Source: Hordeum vulgare subsp. vulgare (lineage: Eukaryota; Streptophyta; Magnoliopsida; Poales; Poaceae). Taken from it: a stretch of 64,000 nucleotides of DNA. The DNA lies in NCBI RefSeq assembly GCF_904849725.1, contig NC_058522.1:458368844-458432843 (forward strand), given 5' to 3'. Positions within the stretch are counted from its first letter, which is position 1. Every line of letters begins with the position of its first letter. This document shows, one piece after another, positions 1 through 11,540 of this stretch. The notes beneath the pieces are model-generated. The model did no database searches. It had not been told where the DNA came from and saw only the letters and a list, made by a program, of their open reading frames with translations. Position numbers and translations under genes: made by a program.

Positions 1-290
1 TGACGTTTCAAAACGTTTTCGGCGCCTTGCTTCTAAGCCATTAAGTACTTTGCACTGAACTATCGTGTAGTCATCAGAAACGTGTATGTCGGATGTTCAC
101 AACATCCACAGACGACGCTCGAGGTGCAGCACACCGAGTGGTGCATTAAGGACATAAGCCTTCTGCGCAGCAACGAGGACAATCCTCGGTTTTACAGACT
201 TAGTCTGCAAAGTTTGCTACTATCAACTTTCAACTAAATTTTCTCTAGGAACATATAAAAACAGTAGAGCTATAGCGCAAGCTACATCGT
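1..290 (-). pseudogene. gag remnant of element A
   Basis: By alignment with the intact gag of element C, the gag reading frame should begin near position 285 on the minus strand. The segment equivalent to the C start (GTAGATCATGG) reads GTAGCTTGCG here, so the ATG is absent. The following text still resembles gag (a GTTCCTAGAGAAA block and a TTGCAGACT block) but contains frame breaks. Element B has the same losses at the same places. Nothing translatable remains. Confidence 0.75.
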
Positions 291-1539
291 AATTCGCAAA
301 GACCTTTAGACTATGTTCATGACAATTAGTTCAATTAATCATATTACTTAAGAACTCCCACTCAAAAAGTACATCTCTCTAGTCATTTGAGTGGTACATG
401 ATCCAAATCCACTATCTCAAGTCCGATCATCACGTGAGTCGAGAATAGTTTCAGTGGTAAGCATCTCTATGCTAATCATATCAACTATACGATTCATGCT
501 CGACCTTTCGGTCTCATGTGTTCCGAGGCCATGTCTGCACATGCTAGGCTCGTCAAGCTTAACCCGAGTGTTCCGCGTGTGCAACTGTTTTGCACCCGTT
601 GTATGTGAACGTTGAGTCTATCACACCCGATCATCACGTGGTGTCTCGAAATGAAGAACTGTCGCAACGGTGCACAGTCGGGGAGAACACAATTTCGTCT
701 TGAAATTTTAGTGAGAGATCACCTCATAATGCTACCGTCGTTCTAAGCAAGATAAGGTGCACAAAGGATTAACATCACATGCAATTCATCAGTGACATGA
801 TATGGCCATCATCACGTGCTCCTTGATCTCCATCACCAAAGCACCGGCACGATCTTCTTGTCACCAGCGTCACACCATGATCTCCATCATCATGATCTCC
901 ATCAACGTGTTGCCGTCGGGGTTGTCGTGCTACTCATGCTATTACTACTAAAGCTACAACCTAGCAAAATAGTAAACGCATCTGCAAGCACAAACGTTAG
1001 TTTAAAGACAACCCTATGGCTCCTACCGGTTGCCGTACCATCGACGTGCAAGTCGATATTATCTATTACAACATGATCATCTCATACATCCAATATGTCA
1101 CATCACATCGTTGGCCATATCACATCACAAGCATACCCTGCAAAAACAAGTTAGACGTCCTCTAATTTTGTTGTTGCATGTTTTACGTGGTGACCATGGG
1201 TATCTAGTAGGATCGCATCTTACTTACGCAAACACCACAACGGAGATATATGAATTGCTATTTAACCTCATCCAAGGACCTCCTCGGTCAATTCCGATTC
1301 AACTAAAGTTGGAGAAACTAACACCCGCCAGTCATCTTTGAGCAACGGAGTTACTCGTAGCGATGAAACCAGTCTCTCGTAAGCGTACGAGTAATGTCGG
1401 TCCGAGCCGCTTCTATCCAACAATACCGCGGAATCAAGAAAATACTAAGGATGGCAGCAAAACGCACATCACCGCCCACAAAAACTTTTGTGTTCTACTC
1501 AAGAAGACATCTACGCATGGACCTAGCTCATGATGCCAC

Positions 1540-3350
1540 TGTTGGGGAACGTCGCATGGGAAACAAAAAATTTCCTACGCGCACGAAGACCTATCATGGT
1601 GATGTCCATCTATGAGAGGGGATGTGTGATCTACGTACCCTTGTAGACCGTACAGCAGAAGCGTTAGTGAACGCGGTTGATGTAGTGGAACGTCCTCTTG
1701 TCCCTCGATCCGCCCCGCGAACTGTCCCGCGATCAGTCCCACGATCTAGTGCCGAACGGACGACACCTCCGCGTTCAGCACACGTACAACTCGACGATGA
1801 TCTCGGCCTTCTTGATCCACTAAGAGAGACAGAGAGGTAGAAGAGTTCTCCGGCAGCGTGATGGCGCTCCGGAAGTTGGTGGTGATCTAATCTCAGCAGG
1901 GCTCCGCCCGAGCTCCACAGAAACACGATCTAGAGGGAAAACCGTGGAGGTATGTGGTCGGGCTGCCGTGGAAAAAGTTGTCTCAAATCAGCCCTAATAC
2001 CTCAGTATATATAGGAGGGAGGGAGGGGAGGAGGCAGCCTAAAAACCTAAAGGTTTGGCCGAAATTGGAGGTGGAGGAGTCCTACTCCAATCCTACTTGG
2101 AGTAGGATTCCACCTTCCCACTTGGAAACTCTTTCCACCTTGTGTTTTTTCCTTCTCAAACCTTATGGGCCTTAGTGGAAACTTATTCCAGCCCACTAGG
2201 GGCTGGTTTATCTCTTCCCATAACCCATGAGACCCCTTGGGGCCTGACACCCCTCCTGATGGTCTCCGGCACCCCTCCCGGCACTCCCAGTACACTACCG
2301 ATGAGCCCGAAACTTTTCTGGTAATGCACGAAAACCTTCCGGTAACCAAATGAAGTCATCCTATATATCAATCTTCGTTTCCGGACCATTCCGGAAACCC
2401 TCGTGACGTCCGTGATCTCATCCGGGACTCCGAACAACATTCGGTAACCAACCATACAACTCAAATACACATAAAACAATGTCGAACCTTAAGTGTGCAG
2501 ACCCTGCGGGTTCGAGAACTATGTAGACATGACCCGAGAGACTCCTCGGTCAATACCCAATAGCGGGACCTGGATGCCCATATTGGATCCTACATATTCT
2601 ACGAAGATCTTATCGTTTGAACCTCAGTGCCAAGGATTCATATAATCCCGTATGTCATTCCCTTTGTCCTTCGGTATGTTACTTGCCCGAGATTCGATCG
2701 TCTGTATCCGCATACCTATTTCAATCTCGTTTACCGGCAAGTCTCTTTACTCGTTCCGTAATACAAGATCCCGTAACTTACACTAAGTCACATTGCTTGC
2801 AAGGCTTGTGTGTGATGTTGTATTACCGAGTGGGCCCCGAGATACCTCTCCGTCACACGGAGTGACAAATCCCAGTCTCGATCCATACTAACTCAACGAA
2901 CACCTTCGGAGATACCTGTAGAGCATCTTTATAGTCACCCAGTTACGTTGCGACGTTTGATACACACAAAGAATTCCTCCGGTGTCCGTGAGTTATATGA
3001 TCTCATGGTCATAGGAACAAATACTTGACACGCAGAAAACAGTAGCAACAAAATGACACGATCAACATGCTACGTCTATTAGTTTGGGTCTAGTCCATCA
3101 CATGATTCTCCTAATGATGTGATCCCGTTATCAAGTGACAATACTTGCCTATGGCCAGGAAACCTTGACCATCTTTGATCAACGAGCTAGTCAACTAGAG
3201 GCTTACTAGGGACAGTGTTTTGTCTATGTATCCACACAAGTATTGTGTTTCCTATCAATACAATTATAGCATGGATAATAAACGATTATCATGAACTAAG
3301 AAATATAATAATAACTAATTTATTATTGCCTCTAGGGCATATTTCCAACA
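1540..3350 (-). repeat. 5' LTR of element A
   Basis: An 1811-bp LTR running TG to CA on the minus strand. Its TATA box (TATATATA, about 2006-2013) lies upstream, in minus orientation, of the transcribed R/U5 part at 1540-2000. All reading frames of 60-110 codons inside it recur in the other Angela LTRs here and are not genes. It shares GTTAGTGAACGCGG with element C, whereas both LTRs of B carry GTTAAGAAACGCGG. Confidence 0.93.
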
Positions 3351-3825
3351 ATTACATAGCTTTTGAAAGTGCCCTCACACATGTATTTCCAACTTTTGTC
3401 CATGAGATAAAGTGCACACAACCGTCGAGGGGGCACAACTAGTTGCACATATTCTTAATACAACACATTTAATTGACATTCTAACATCCAATGCATGATC
3501 TACTGACATGTCACTATTTTTTATGTGAATCACAAATTCACAATACCAACACAAGGAAAAAACATCATAAAGACAACAAATATACTAAAACAACGCATAC
3601 ACGCATGCTCTTTTCTCATCTATCGTTGTTCATATACGTTCTCTCGTGTGATCGCCTTTGTCACTTTTTTCGTCTTTCTCGATGGTTTCCCTCCCTCTTA
3701 TTTTCCGCCCTCCCACTTCCACATCCCATAGATCTGCGGTCACTAGTGGCATCAAGTCAGGACTATTTGATTAGACATTTACTTTGAGTCAAAGACATGC
3801 CGAGTGGACAATCTCTTGGTAGCAG
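3351..3825. repeat. Direct repeat, copy 1 (unknown family)
   Basis: About 475 bp that recurs in the same orientation at 11046-11540. Matching blocks include ATTACATAGCTTTTG, GATAAAGTGCACACAACCGTCGA, CATATTCTTAATACAACACATT and CATCGTTGTTCATAT. The copies are clearly diverged, so the duplication is old. Element A inserted exactly at the left edge. I see no coding capacity and do not recognise a family. Confidence 0.8.
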
Positions 3826-4617
3826 TTGACAGAGAGACCATGTATTGTGGTTGGCAACATGCCATGACATGACATTTTTTTCCTTTTAGGGGTGTATAGT
3901 GTGTAATGACGTTGCTATAAATCCTTAGTTGGTGCACAATTTGTAAGTAATGAATGTTTCACTTCATTAGAAAAACCTTTGTATAAAGTAAATGTGAGAA
4001 ACAAATTTGTTTTATCACTTTTTAGGTGTGTTTCAAAGTGACGATGCCATGCCCCCGGGGTGTACCAGCAAAGGTAGTAGTCGGCCCGCTGGTCACACGT
4101 GGCCCAGGCCCATGACGCACAGCGGATCACATCATCATACTTGACATACAAGACAAGACATCTAGAAGACCTGGTGCAATCCCATAGGATTAAAATAGAC
4201 CATAACCTACTCGGATACATGTAAACCCTAGCGACATCCCCCTATATATAAAACAATGCAAGAGGCATCCAGGCGACTCTCTTAGAGCTTTTCATACCTA
4301 CCCTGATCCTATCGATCTCACCATTGTACACTAAACCCTAGTTCTCTATCCATGTCATACATCAAAGTAGGAGTGGCAGATTACCGCAATCGTGAGGGTA
4401 AAGCTTTGCTCGTGAGAATCTCATTTGGGCATCCAGATATGTGCAACCCCCGCTACTGTCAGGTTTATACCACAACACAAAGTGACAATGCAAAAGGGTA
4501 GCGGTGTTAGTGAATGACATTGCATTTGAAAAGTCGATAATAACATGAATGATATGACATTAAATATACAAGTCTCTTAAATTATATGTTTTATAGTCAT
4601 AATGCATAAAAGTTATA
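3826..4617. other. Unclassified spacer with an LTR-like promoter patch
   Basis: No gene is visible. Around 4180-4350 the text looks like a decayed LTR promoter on plus: AAACCCTAG, then CCCCCTATATATAAAAC at about 4236-4252, then a CT-rich stretch. I could not find LTR ends or a partner copy, so it may be a Gypsy LTR fragment or an ordinary promoter remnant. Confidence 0.35.
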
Positions 4618-5176
4618 TTCCCTGCTTTCCGGATTATAGGGCTTATATATGAAATCCCACCAACCAAGGTACATGTCTATTGGGCGGGATGAATTAAGCT
4701 TGTTTGAAAAGTGCCCAATTAGCTTACTGCTTTTTCTCACGTGAAAACGTGCATGCCGTTGTATTTATTCTCGGGTCGTTCGACTCCCAATGCAATAACT
4801 CCATCGTGCGCGCTCTCCCTCCTTTCCTTTGAACTTTTCTCTTGCACGCGAAACTCTCCCGCCTTCACTCTTGCATGCTGTCACGCCCAAGATGCGACCC
4901 TATCCTCAATTTGGCACGAGGGCCTCGTCAGGGATAGAAGCGCATCTCGTCGTGTCGCAAGAATGGATATCGTTACAAGTACATGTACTGAAAAGAAGAG
5001 ATACATAGAATTGGCTTACACTCGTCACAAGCTACATCAGAGTCACATCAGTACATTACATATTCATCAAGAGTAAGGGCAGGGTCCGACTACGGACGAA
5101 AACAAACGGGGAAAATAAGAACGACGTCCATCCTTGCTATCCCACGCTGCCCGCCTGGAACCCACCCTAGATCGAT

Positions 5177-5204
5177 GAAGAAGAAGAAGAAGAAGAAGAA
5201 GAAG
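5177..5204. repeat. (GAA)n microsatellite
   Basis: About nine GAA triplets inside the Sukkula-type LTR. A likely polymorphic marker with no coding context. Confidence 0.95.
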
Positions 5205-8200
5205 CAACTCCAAATGAACAATCAACGCGCTCGCGTCAAGTAACCTTTACCTGTACCTGCAACTGGTGTTGTAGTAATCTGTGAGCCACATGGGACTCAG
5301 CAATCTCATTTCCAAAGGTATCAAGACTAGCAAAGCTTAATGGGTGAGGTAAGGTTAAGTGGTGAGGTTGCAGCAGCGGCTAAGCATATATTTGGTGGCT
5401 AAACTTACGAGTACAAGAAATGAGAGGGGGAAGATCTACGCATAGCGGACGTAACTATTGATGATCAAATGAATGATCCTGAACACCTACCTACGTCAGA
5501 CATAACCCCACCGTGTCCTCGATCGGAGTAGGAACTCACGAAAGAGACGGTCACGGTTACGCACACAGTTGGCATATTTTAATTAAGTTAACTTCAAGTT
5601 ATCTAGAACCAGTGTTAAACAAAGTTTCCACGTTGCCACATAACCGCGGGCATGGCTTTCCGAAAAGGTTTAACCCTGCAGGGGTGCTCCAACTAGTCCA
5701 TCACAAATTACCACAAGCCGCATAGAAATCCTCAATCACGAAGCTCGCGATCTCGTCGGATTCCCTAGTGGAAAACCTCAACTCTGAGATTACCCAAAGC
5801 ATCACCGGAATCCCGATGCACAAGATATCTCGTCAAAGGTAAAACTACTCCAGCAAGGCCACCCGGTGTGTCGACGAACCCGATAGGAGCCGCGTATCTC
5901 GTTCTCGGGACACACCGTCTATGCAAAGTGGACGGGAACCAAACCTCGAGTTGCCCCGTGGTGGCACCGCCGACTGCTAGGTGGGTGGACCAACACTCAT
6001 GAGGAGCACTGGCCCGGGGGTTGATTAAATTAGTCCACGGGTGCCGGCGGGTCCCTATGCATTATTATTAGGTTATTAGGCAAATGTAGTACCAAAGTTG
6101 GGCCTTGCCAGACCAGCTTTAATCTAAAACGAATTATCAAGGGGGTCCCCATAACAACCCCGATCGTGTTAGGAGCGCTCAATTATGGAATATAACACCG
6201 GTAGGCGAAACTAAGGGGGCAAAGGTGGAACAAAACACCAGGCTAGAAAGGCCGAGCCTTCCACCTTTTACCAAGTATATAGGTGCATTAAATTAAATAG
6301 CATTTAATATGGTGATAGAACAAGGAACCCATGCTTTCACATGGAAGCAACTGCACCTGCAACTAGCAACGCTAACACAGGGTTAAGCAAGCGTAACATA
6401 GCCAATCAGTGGTTTGCTAGGTTGAACAGGTTGATGGTTTTCATGGCATTGTTGAGAGGCTGATATTCAACAGGTGGTAGGCAACGAGACATAAACGACA
6501 ACATCGGAATAACTAGCATGGCAATGATAGTAATGGTATCTGGGGAAATGATCATCTTGCCTGAGATCCCGCTTGGAAGAAGAATGCCTCCGTGAAGTAG
6601 ACGAACCGACGTAGTCGAACGGGTCCTCACAATCCGGCACGTTGCGGAACTCTATCGAGACGAAGCAAACCGGAAACACAAATCAACACACGAAATTCAC
6701 CACACGATGCACAACACATATGATGCATGAGCTATTGAATACATGCAAGTCACGGCATGACAATTCACACAATCAAACACTACACATTAAGTGAAGTTCA
6801 ATATGCAACGAGTTGCATATTGATGAAACTCCATGTTTATTATTTAGTTTTATCCTGATTAGATACACGGCAATATTAAATGTGGTTAAACATGCAAGAG
6901 GTGAAGCGGAAATTAAACTACCTATCTAGACATTTTAAATGAGGTCGGAAATGACATATAGCATCTCCGAGACGACCTCATATGTTAATTTACAATTCTG
7001 TCCAGATCTGAACTAATGCGTTTAATTAGTTGTTAAACAGCAAAACAAATAGGTTCACGTGATTCTACACGTCATTTCAAGTAATCTACACATAAAGAAC
7101 ATCTCCAACGGAGCTACGGATCAAAAGTTACAAGCACCGCAAGATATGATGGCATGAATGCGATATGTGTGCAACGACGACCACGAGCACTTCAAAACAT
7201 ACAACCAGCAAGAGAAAATGAAACTACACGAGATTATAAGCAAGTTTCACGTAGTACACGATCAAATCGGAGCTACGGTTCAACAACTACGAGCAAAACA
7301 AGAAATCACTACAATCTGCCAAAATCAGCCACATAGCATATTCTACGCCCCACAACTACGAGCTACACAACTCCGATAAACTCAAGCAAGGCATGGCACG
7401 AAAGAGGGCAAGAAGCAATACTACAAACAACTAACAACAACTAGCATGGCAGCAATGAGCACTAGGAAAAGAAGACACAAAATGGCATCTCACACACCAT
7501 TTCAGACTTAGTGAAAATTACACCTCATGAAAGTGCAGTTTTTGATTTGAAACAATATTGACAGCAGCAAAACCTATACCTACAAGACTCCAAATGACAT
7601 GAAAATTTACAGCATGCTAGAGAAACACAAGGGGTGCAACTAATTCCATTGGACCAACCTCAAAAGAGCTACAAAACACAAGATGCAAGCAAGACAAGAC
7701 AGCAACAAAATAATAACAGATTCCAGACTTAGAAATATTTCAGCTCCTCCAAATCAGCACTATTTCTACCAACTTGAGGGCAATCAAAACACACCTAAAC
7801 ATGCATTTCTATTGCAACCAAAAATACCAGGGGCTAAACAAAACATCCAAGATCAACTCTCTAGTTGACAACTCCGTCAAACGACGCACGGAATAAATCC
7901 TACGAATTCAACAAAAGGGCAACATAGCAAAATATCTCGCGAACTAACTTCCTCAAAAGCTAAAACTAATTGCACAGAAAAATCAATGGATTTTTCTACC
8001 CCGAAAACATATAAAATATGTGGGGTTTGCAACACAAAATAAAGCCACACAAAAATGCGAGGAAATAACCTATATACGGGAAATAAACTACCGGCAAATC
8101 CCTACGCGCAAAAATACCAACGACCGCTCTAAAATACATGGAAAATAGGTTCCTAAAACATGGGCATTTCTAATACGGCATTCGGACAAACCGGACACGC

Positions 8201-9277
8201 GCGAAAAATAACCTACGGGCAAAAACATTATAGGCAGCACACGATTCTAGGCATACGGCGCGCCAAACGACGTCAAATAATTATGCATGTTTCAAATTCG
8301 TATTCTACGCGCGAAACTACCACAAAATCATATATAATACGCGTCGTTCCGACTTACGGTTAAGAATCTACGAGCGTTTTAAAATACGGCTATTTACTGG
8401 AATTTAACTAATTCCGAAAATAACCTAAAAAGAAAAATAACTAGCGGGCCTAAACTAATTACTAATGGGCTACAGGGGCATGGGCGCAGTAAAACTAAAC
8501 TACGCGCGGGCACGAAATAGACGAGGGGAGGCCTCACCTGAGCAGGCTGTGGCCCGGATGCGAGGAAGAGGCGGCCTGGGGGAGGCGGTTGGAGAAGGCC
8601 GGGCGGATGGGGAGCTGGGCCGAGAGCGCGCCTGCTCGAGGTGGGCCGATCGCGCGGGGGAGGCCGAGCTGGGCCCAGGCGCTGCAGGAACCGGCCCAAG
8701 CGGCGAAGGGGGCTCTGGCGAGCGGTGCGGCCGAGGTCGTCGTCCTCCTCGTGCTCCACCTGGGAAAGGGCTTGGGGTGGCGGCGGCCACATGCTCCAGG
8801 CGCGGCGGCCGGCGAAGGGAGCAAGGGGAGGCCAGATCCCGGCGGCCTCGGGCGGATCCGAGCACCGGGGATCCGTTCCCAGCGGTGCACAAGGCGGCCG
8901 GCGCGAGCTCGGGGACTTTGAGACCATGGCGCGGAGGTGGCCGGCGCATCAGTTTTTTTCACGTGGCGGGGCGAATCGGGGCGGCCGGCGGCAGGATGCG
9001 ATGGCCGGCGGGGACGACAGGTGCCTCGCCGGCGAGGGGCTCGGGCTGGCGCGGGGGCTGGCCACCTCGGGCAGGATCCATGGGGAGGCTTCGGGGTCCT
9101 GGCCGCGGCTGCGGAGAGGCGCTCGCAAGCGGCGGCGGCGGATGGGCTCGGCCGGGCCCGAACTGGGCTCGGCCGGCCCGTGGCGGCTGGTGGGAGAGAG
9201 AGAGAGGGGAAAGCTAGGGTTTCGAGGCACGGATTTCGAGGTGGAGAGGGTTTGCTGTCTAAAAATGCACTAGGGAA

Positions 9278-9287
9278 CTATATATAG
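9278..9287 (-). promoter_or_regulatory. TATA box of the Sukkula-type LTR
   Basis: The palindromic CTATATATAG is followed on minus by a leader with AAACCCTAGC (telo-box-like) and a CT repeat at about 9190-9225. This is the usual layout of a plant promoter and 5' leader and agrees with the minus orientation of the LTR. Confidence 0.6.
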
Positions 9288-10066
9288 ACAAATGGGGGGC
9301 TAGGTTAGCCGGAATTTCGTTCCGGATCCAACCGCGGGGTCGGTTTCGAATGTTTCCGAACGAGGGAATGGATACGCGGCCGTGTAGAGGGGATATCCGG
9401 AGACGAGAGGGAAAACGGGCGGCGCGGCACGAATTTTAAAACACCGACAGACGTCCGACGGTAGCCCGAATACGGTGCCGCTACGGTCGACCGTTCGGGT
9501 ACCAGACGGTCTCCGATCGCGACGAAATTCGACAGGCGGCCTAGCTATATTAAAAGAAGACCGCACGTCAAATCTCAACCCGATTAGAGAAAGTTTTACG
9601 CACGCTTTAAAAACAGGGTTTTGATGGTGCCGCGGGCACGTGCGTGTGCGGTTGGACTCAGAACGGACAACGACGAGAACCGGCAACTACTAACGAATGC
9701 AAGTTTTGAAAACTGGCGGCAACGGAGATGCCGATGCAATGCAGATGATGCGCATGATGCGATGCTGATGCGACAAATAAAATAAGCCACACGACGAAAA
9801 CGGAAAGAGAGGGGAATCTTCTGGAACGTCGGCATCGGGCTATCACACATGCGTACCCTTCTCTCCCTCTCTCATGTGCATGGTGCATGCATGGGCCAAC
9901 TTTCAATTTTGGCTTCCATGGTTTGCATGCACGGCGTCAAACAACGGATGAAAAACAACACCCCCAAATCTTCTAGTGCCATTAGCTCATTTTTGGTTTT
10001 TCAGCGTTGGCGCTATGGACTCGAAGACTGCTTCTCCCGCCATAGCAAATCGTACATGCACCGGAG

Positions 10067-10073
10067 TATATAA
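10067..10073 (+). promoter_or_regulatory. TATA box upstream of the 10146 frame
   Basis: TATATAA lies 79 bp before the ATG at 10146. Between them is a CT-rich leader (CATCTCCATCTTCTTCTTC), and the ATG has a strong context (AAACCATGG). The layout is that of a plant core promoter with a short 5' UTR. Confidence 0.5.
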
Positions 10074-10145
10074 TGGTGGGCAGCAAGCAAGTCTGGTCAC
10101 ATCATTCTTCTCCCACATCTCCATCTTCTTCTTCTTATAGAAACC

Positions 10146-10427
10146 ATGGTCCTCATTGACCTAAACGAGCCACCACCACAGGGGAATGAGAGGTTGGAAG
10201 TTGGCATAGGTGCTAGATTTGGTGATGCCGGGCGCGGGCATGGAGTTCACGGGCTCGCCAGCACCGTTCCAGCAGGCTTCCGTCACACTGAAGTTCGACA
10301 CTCCGGCATCGGCATGGCACACGACGGAGTTGGTAGCTCCACTGCAAGCCGTGTTCCCAGCCGGCTAGGCCTATCAGGACGCAGTATGACCACCGGGTGG
10401 TCTGCTGGTGCGAGTCTGACCGGGTAA
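10146..10427 (+). CDS. Hypothetical 93-aa frame inside the mariner-like element
   Basis: I do not recognise a full domain. The frame starts MVLIDLNEPPPQGNE and continues glycine-, serine- and histidine-rich until a stop at 10425-10427. The LDLN/DLNEP-like start is reminiscent of the N-termini of plant mariner-type transposases and also of EAR-type motifs, so it could be the first part of a transposase whose remainder was deleted. The start is chosen on the AAACCATGG context and the TATA box 79 bp upstream. Downstream sequence has no continuing homologous frame. It lies within an element with mariner-type ends (4618-10913), so a transposon origin is likelier than a host gene. Expression is unknown. 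Confidence 0.35.
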   Translation: MVLIDLNEPPPQGNERLEVGIGARFGDAGRGHGVHGLASTVPAGFRHTEVRHSGIGMAHDGVGSSTASRVPSRLGLSGRSMTTGWSAGASLTG

Positions 10428-10469
10428 GCACGAGGTCCATCGCTCGGCCTCATCGGGCGTGGATGCAGC

Positions 10470-10631
10470 CTAGGCGGTGGAGGTGGCCAAGGAAACTCCC
10501 ACGACGTTGGCCATGGTGTTGGGCATGGCAACGACGTCAGCAGCGCCCATGGCCGCACCGCCGCCGGAGTTCTCCGTGTACACCCCCCATGCATGTAGCT
10601 CCTTCTCGACGTCGGGAATCCAATCCACCAT
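10470..10631 (-). CDS. Small 53-aa frame, minus strand, same element
   Basis: The frame starts MVDWIPDVEKELHAWGVYTE and ends in an alanine- and valine-rich tail. A TTTAAATAA box at 10704-10712 lies about 75 bp upstream on minus. It faces the plus frame at 10146-10427, and the two converge on 10427-10470. I know no family for it. It may be a chance frame or a remnant of the element's internal sequence; the promoter-like spacing is the only reason to list it. Confidence 0.2.
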   Translation of the reverse strand: MVDWIPDVEKELHAWGVYTENSGGGAAMGAADVVAMPNTMANVVGVSLATSTA

Positions 10632-11045
10632 CGCTTTGCTGCTCTCATTTGTATGTGGATGAAAGGAGCAGGGAGGGTGGATGGAAGGAGATGGGTGCTT
10701 CGATTATTTAAAGGACTTGTGTGGTGCATGCATGCAGCTAGGAAGTGGAGAGTAACGGCCTTCTCTTGTTACGAGAACCCGCAACCAGCGAATTATAATT
10801 GCCTAGGGATCGAAGCGACCACAACGCTGCAAACGAACAGACCACGAGATGAGCCCTGTTATCTGGAAATCTGAAGATTTTGAGTTGAGCCCTATAATCC
10901 GGAAAGGAGGGAGTAGTTCTTTTTCAATGTATAGTCGGAACATGGTTGTAATGTTTCATAAACTCTATTCGATATCACACTATTTGAATATGTGTTTTGG
11001 TCCATTCTTTGCCTTTCTAGTACCTCACATGCACGCATAACTACT

Positions 11046-11540
11046 ATTACATAGCTTTTGCAAGTGCATGCCCGCATGTATTTCCATTCTTAAGATTTTT
11101 ATCTAGGAGATAAAGTGCACACAACCGTCGACGAGGTACAACTAATTGCACATATTCTTAATACAACACATTGATTTGACATCCTAACATTCTATGCATG
11201 ATCCACCGACATGGTACCGTTTTTCTATGCGAATCATAAATCCACAATACCAACGCAAGACAAAACATCATAAAAACACATAGAAGATATAACAAAACAA
11301 TGCATACACTTGTGTTGTTTTCTTATCCATCGTTGTTCATATCCGCTCTGTCGTGCAATCACCTTTGTCACTTTCCCTTTTTCCGCCTTTCTCGCATGGT
11401 TGCCCCCCTCTTATTTCTCGTCCTCCCACTTCCACACGTCACAGATCCGCCGACAATAGTGGCATAAAGTCGGGCCTATTTGATTATGCCTTTTCTTCGA
11501 ACCCAAGACACATGGTGTTGAACATCTCGTTGTCACGTCG
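11046..11540. repeat. Direct repeat, copy 2
   Basis: Diverged second copy of 3351-3825 in the same orientation. It ends where LINE-derived sequence begins at about 11541. The two copies flank the mariner-like element and its nested LTR. Confidence 0.8.

Larger units (their letters stand above)
1..3350 (-). mobile_element. Angela/BARE-type Ty1-copia element A (cut by window start)
   Basis: This is the right-hand end of a minus-strand LTR retrotransposon. The 5' LTR fills 1540-3350 and about 1.5 kb of internal sequence runs leftward out of the window. The LTR edges (TGTTGGGGAACG on the left, CATATTTCCAACA on the right) match the Angela/BARE-1/WIS cluster of Triticeae. The internal part matches element B at 29513-31039 almost base for base, including shared defects: the gag start codon is missing and the primer-binding site is altered. 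The element abuts ATTAC at 3351-3355, which should be its target duplication, but the other copy lies outside the window. Family assignment is secure; the subfamily name is not. Confidence 0.93.
4879..9847 (-). mobile_element. Solo LTR, Sukkula-type (LARD), minus strand
   Basis: A 4969-bp unit that reads TGTGATAGCCCGATG at its start on minus and ends GGGCGTGACA. It is flanked by perfect 5-bp copies of CATGC (4874-4878 and 9848-9852). There is no PBS, PPT or internal domain, so it is a solo LTR from recombination between the two LTRs of one element. Very long LTRs of this text are, as I recall, those of Sukkula, a large non-coding retrotransposon derivative of barley and wheat; the name needs a database match. 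A GC-rich block at about 8460-9260 lies just downstream, on minus, of the TATA box at 9278-9287 and is therefore probably transcribed R/U5. Confidence 0.85.
4618..10913 (+). mobile_element. Mariner/Stowaway-type element split by a solo LTR
   Basis: The left end (TTCCCTGCTTTCCGGATTATAGGGCT, from 4618) and the right end are inverted repeats. The right end, read on minus from 10913, starts CTCCCTCCTTTCCGG and continues ATTATAGGGCTCAA. Both are flanked by TA (4616-4617 and 10914-10915), the Tc1/mariner target duplication. Removing the 4969-bp solo LTR and its 5-bp duplication leaves about 1.32 kb. That is longer than most Stowaway MITEs and shorter than a full plant mariner. A TATA box and a frame starting MVLIDLNEPP lie inside, and an acidic or DLN-type N-terminus recalls plant mariner transposases. 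I infer an internally deleted mariner-like element. No transposase catalytic domain is visible. Confidence 0.65.

Noticed and set aside
2617..2865. Open frame starting MNLSAKDSYNPVCHS, recurring at 56584-56832 and 60860-61108
   Set aside because: It lies in U3 of Angela LTRs in every copy; conservation reflects the LTR, and it is antisense to the LTR promoter with no domain.
8465..9273. Frames of up to 250 codons on both strands
   Set aside because: Overlapping frames in a GC-rich part of a solo LTR, no domain and no codon bias favouring one frame; noted as a finding but not called as genes.
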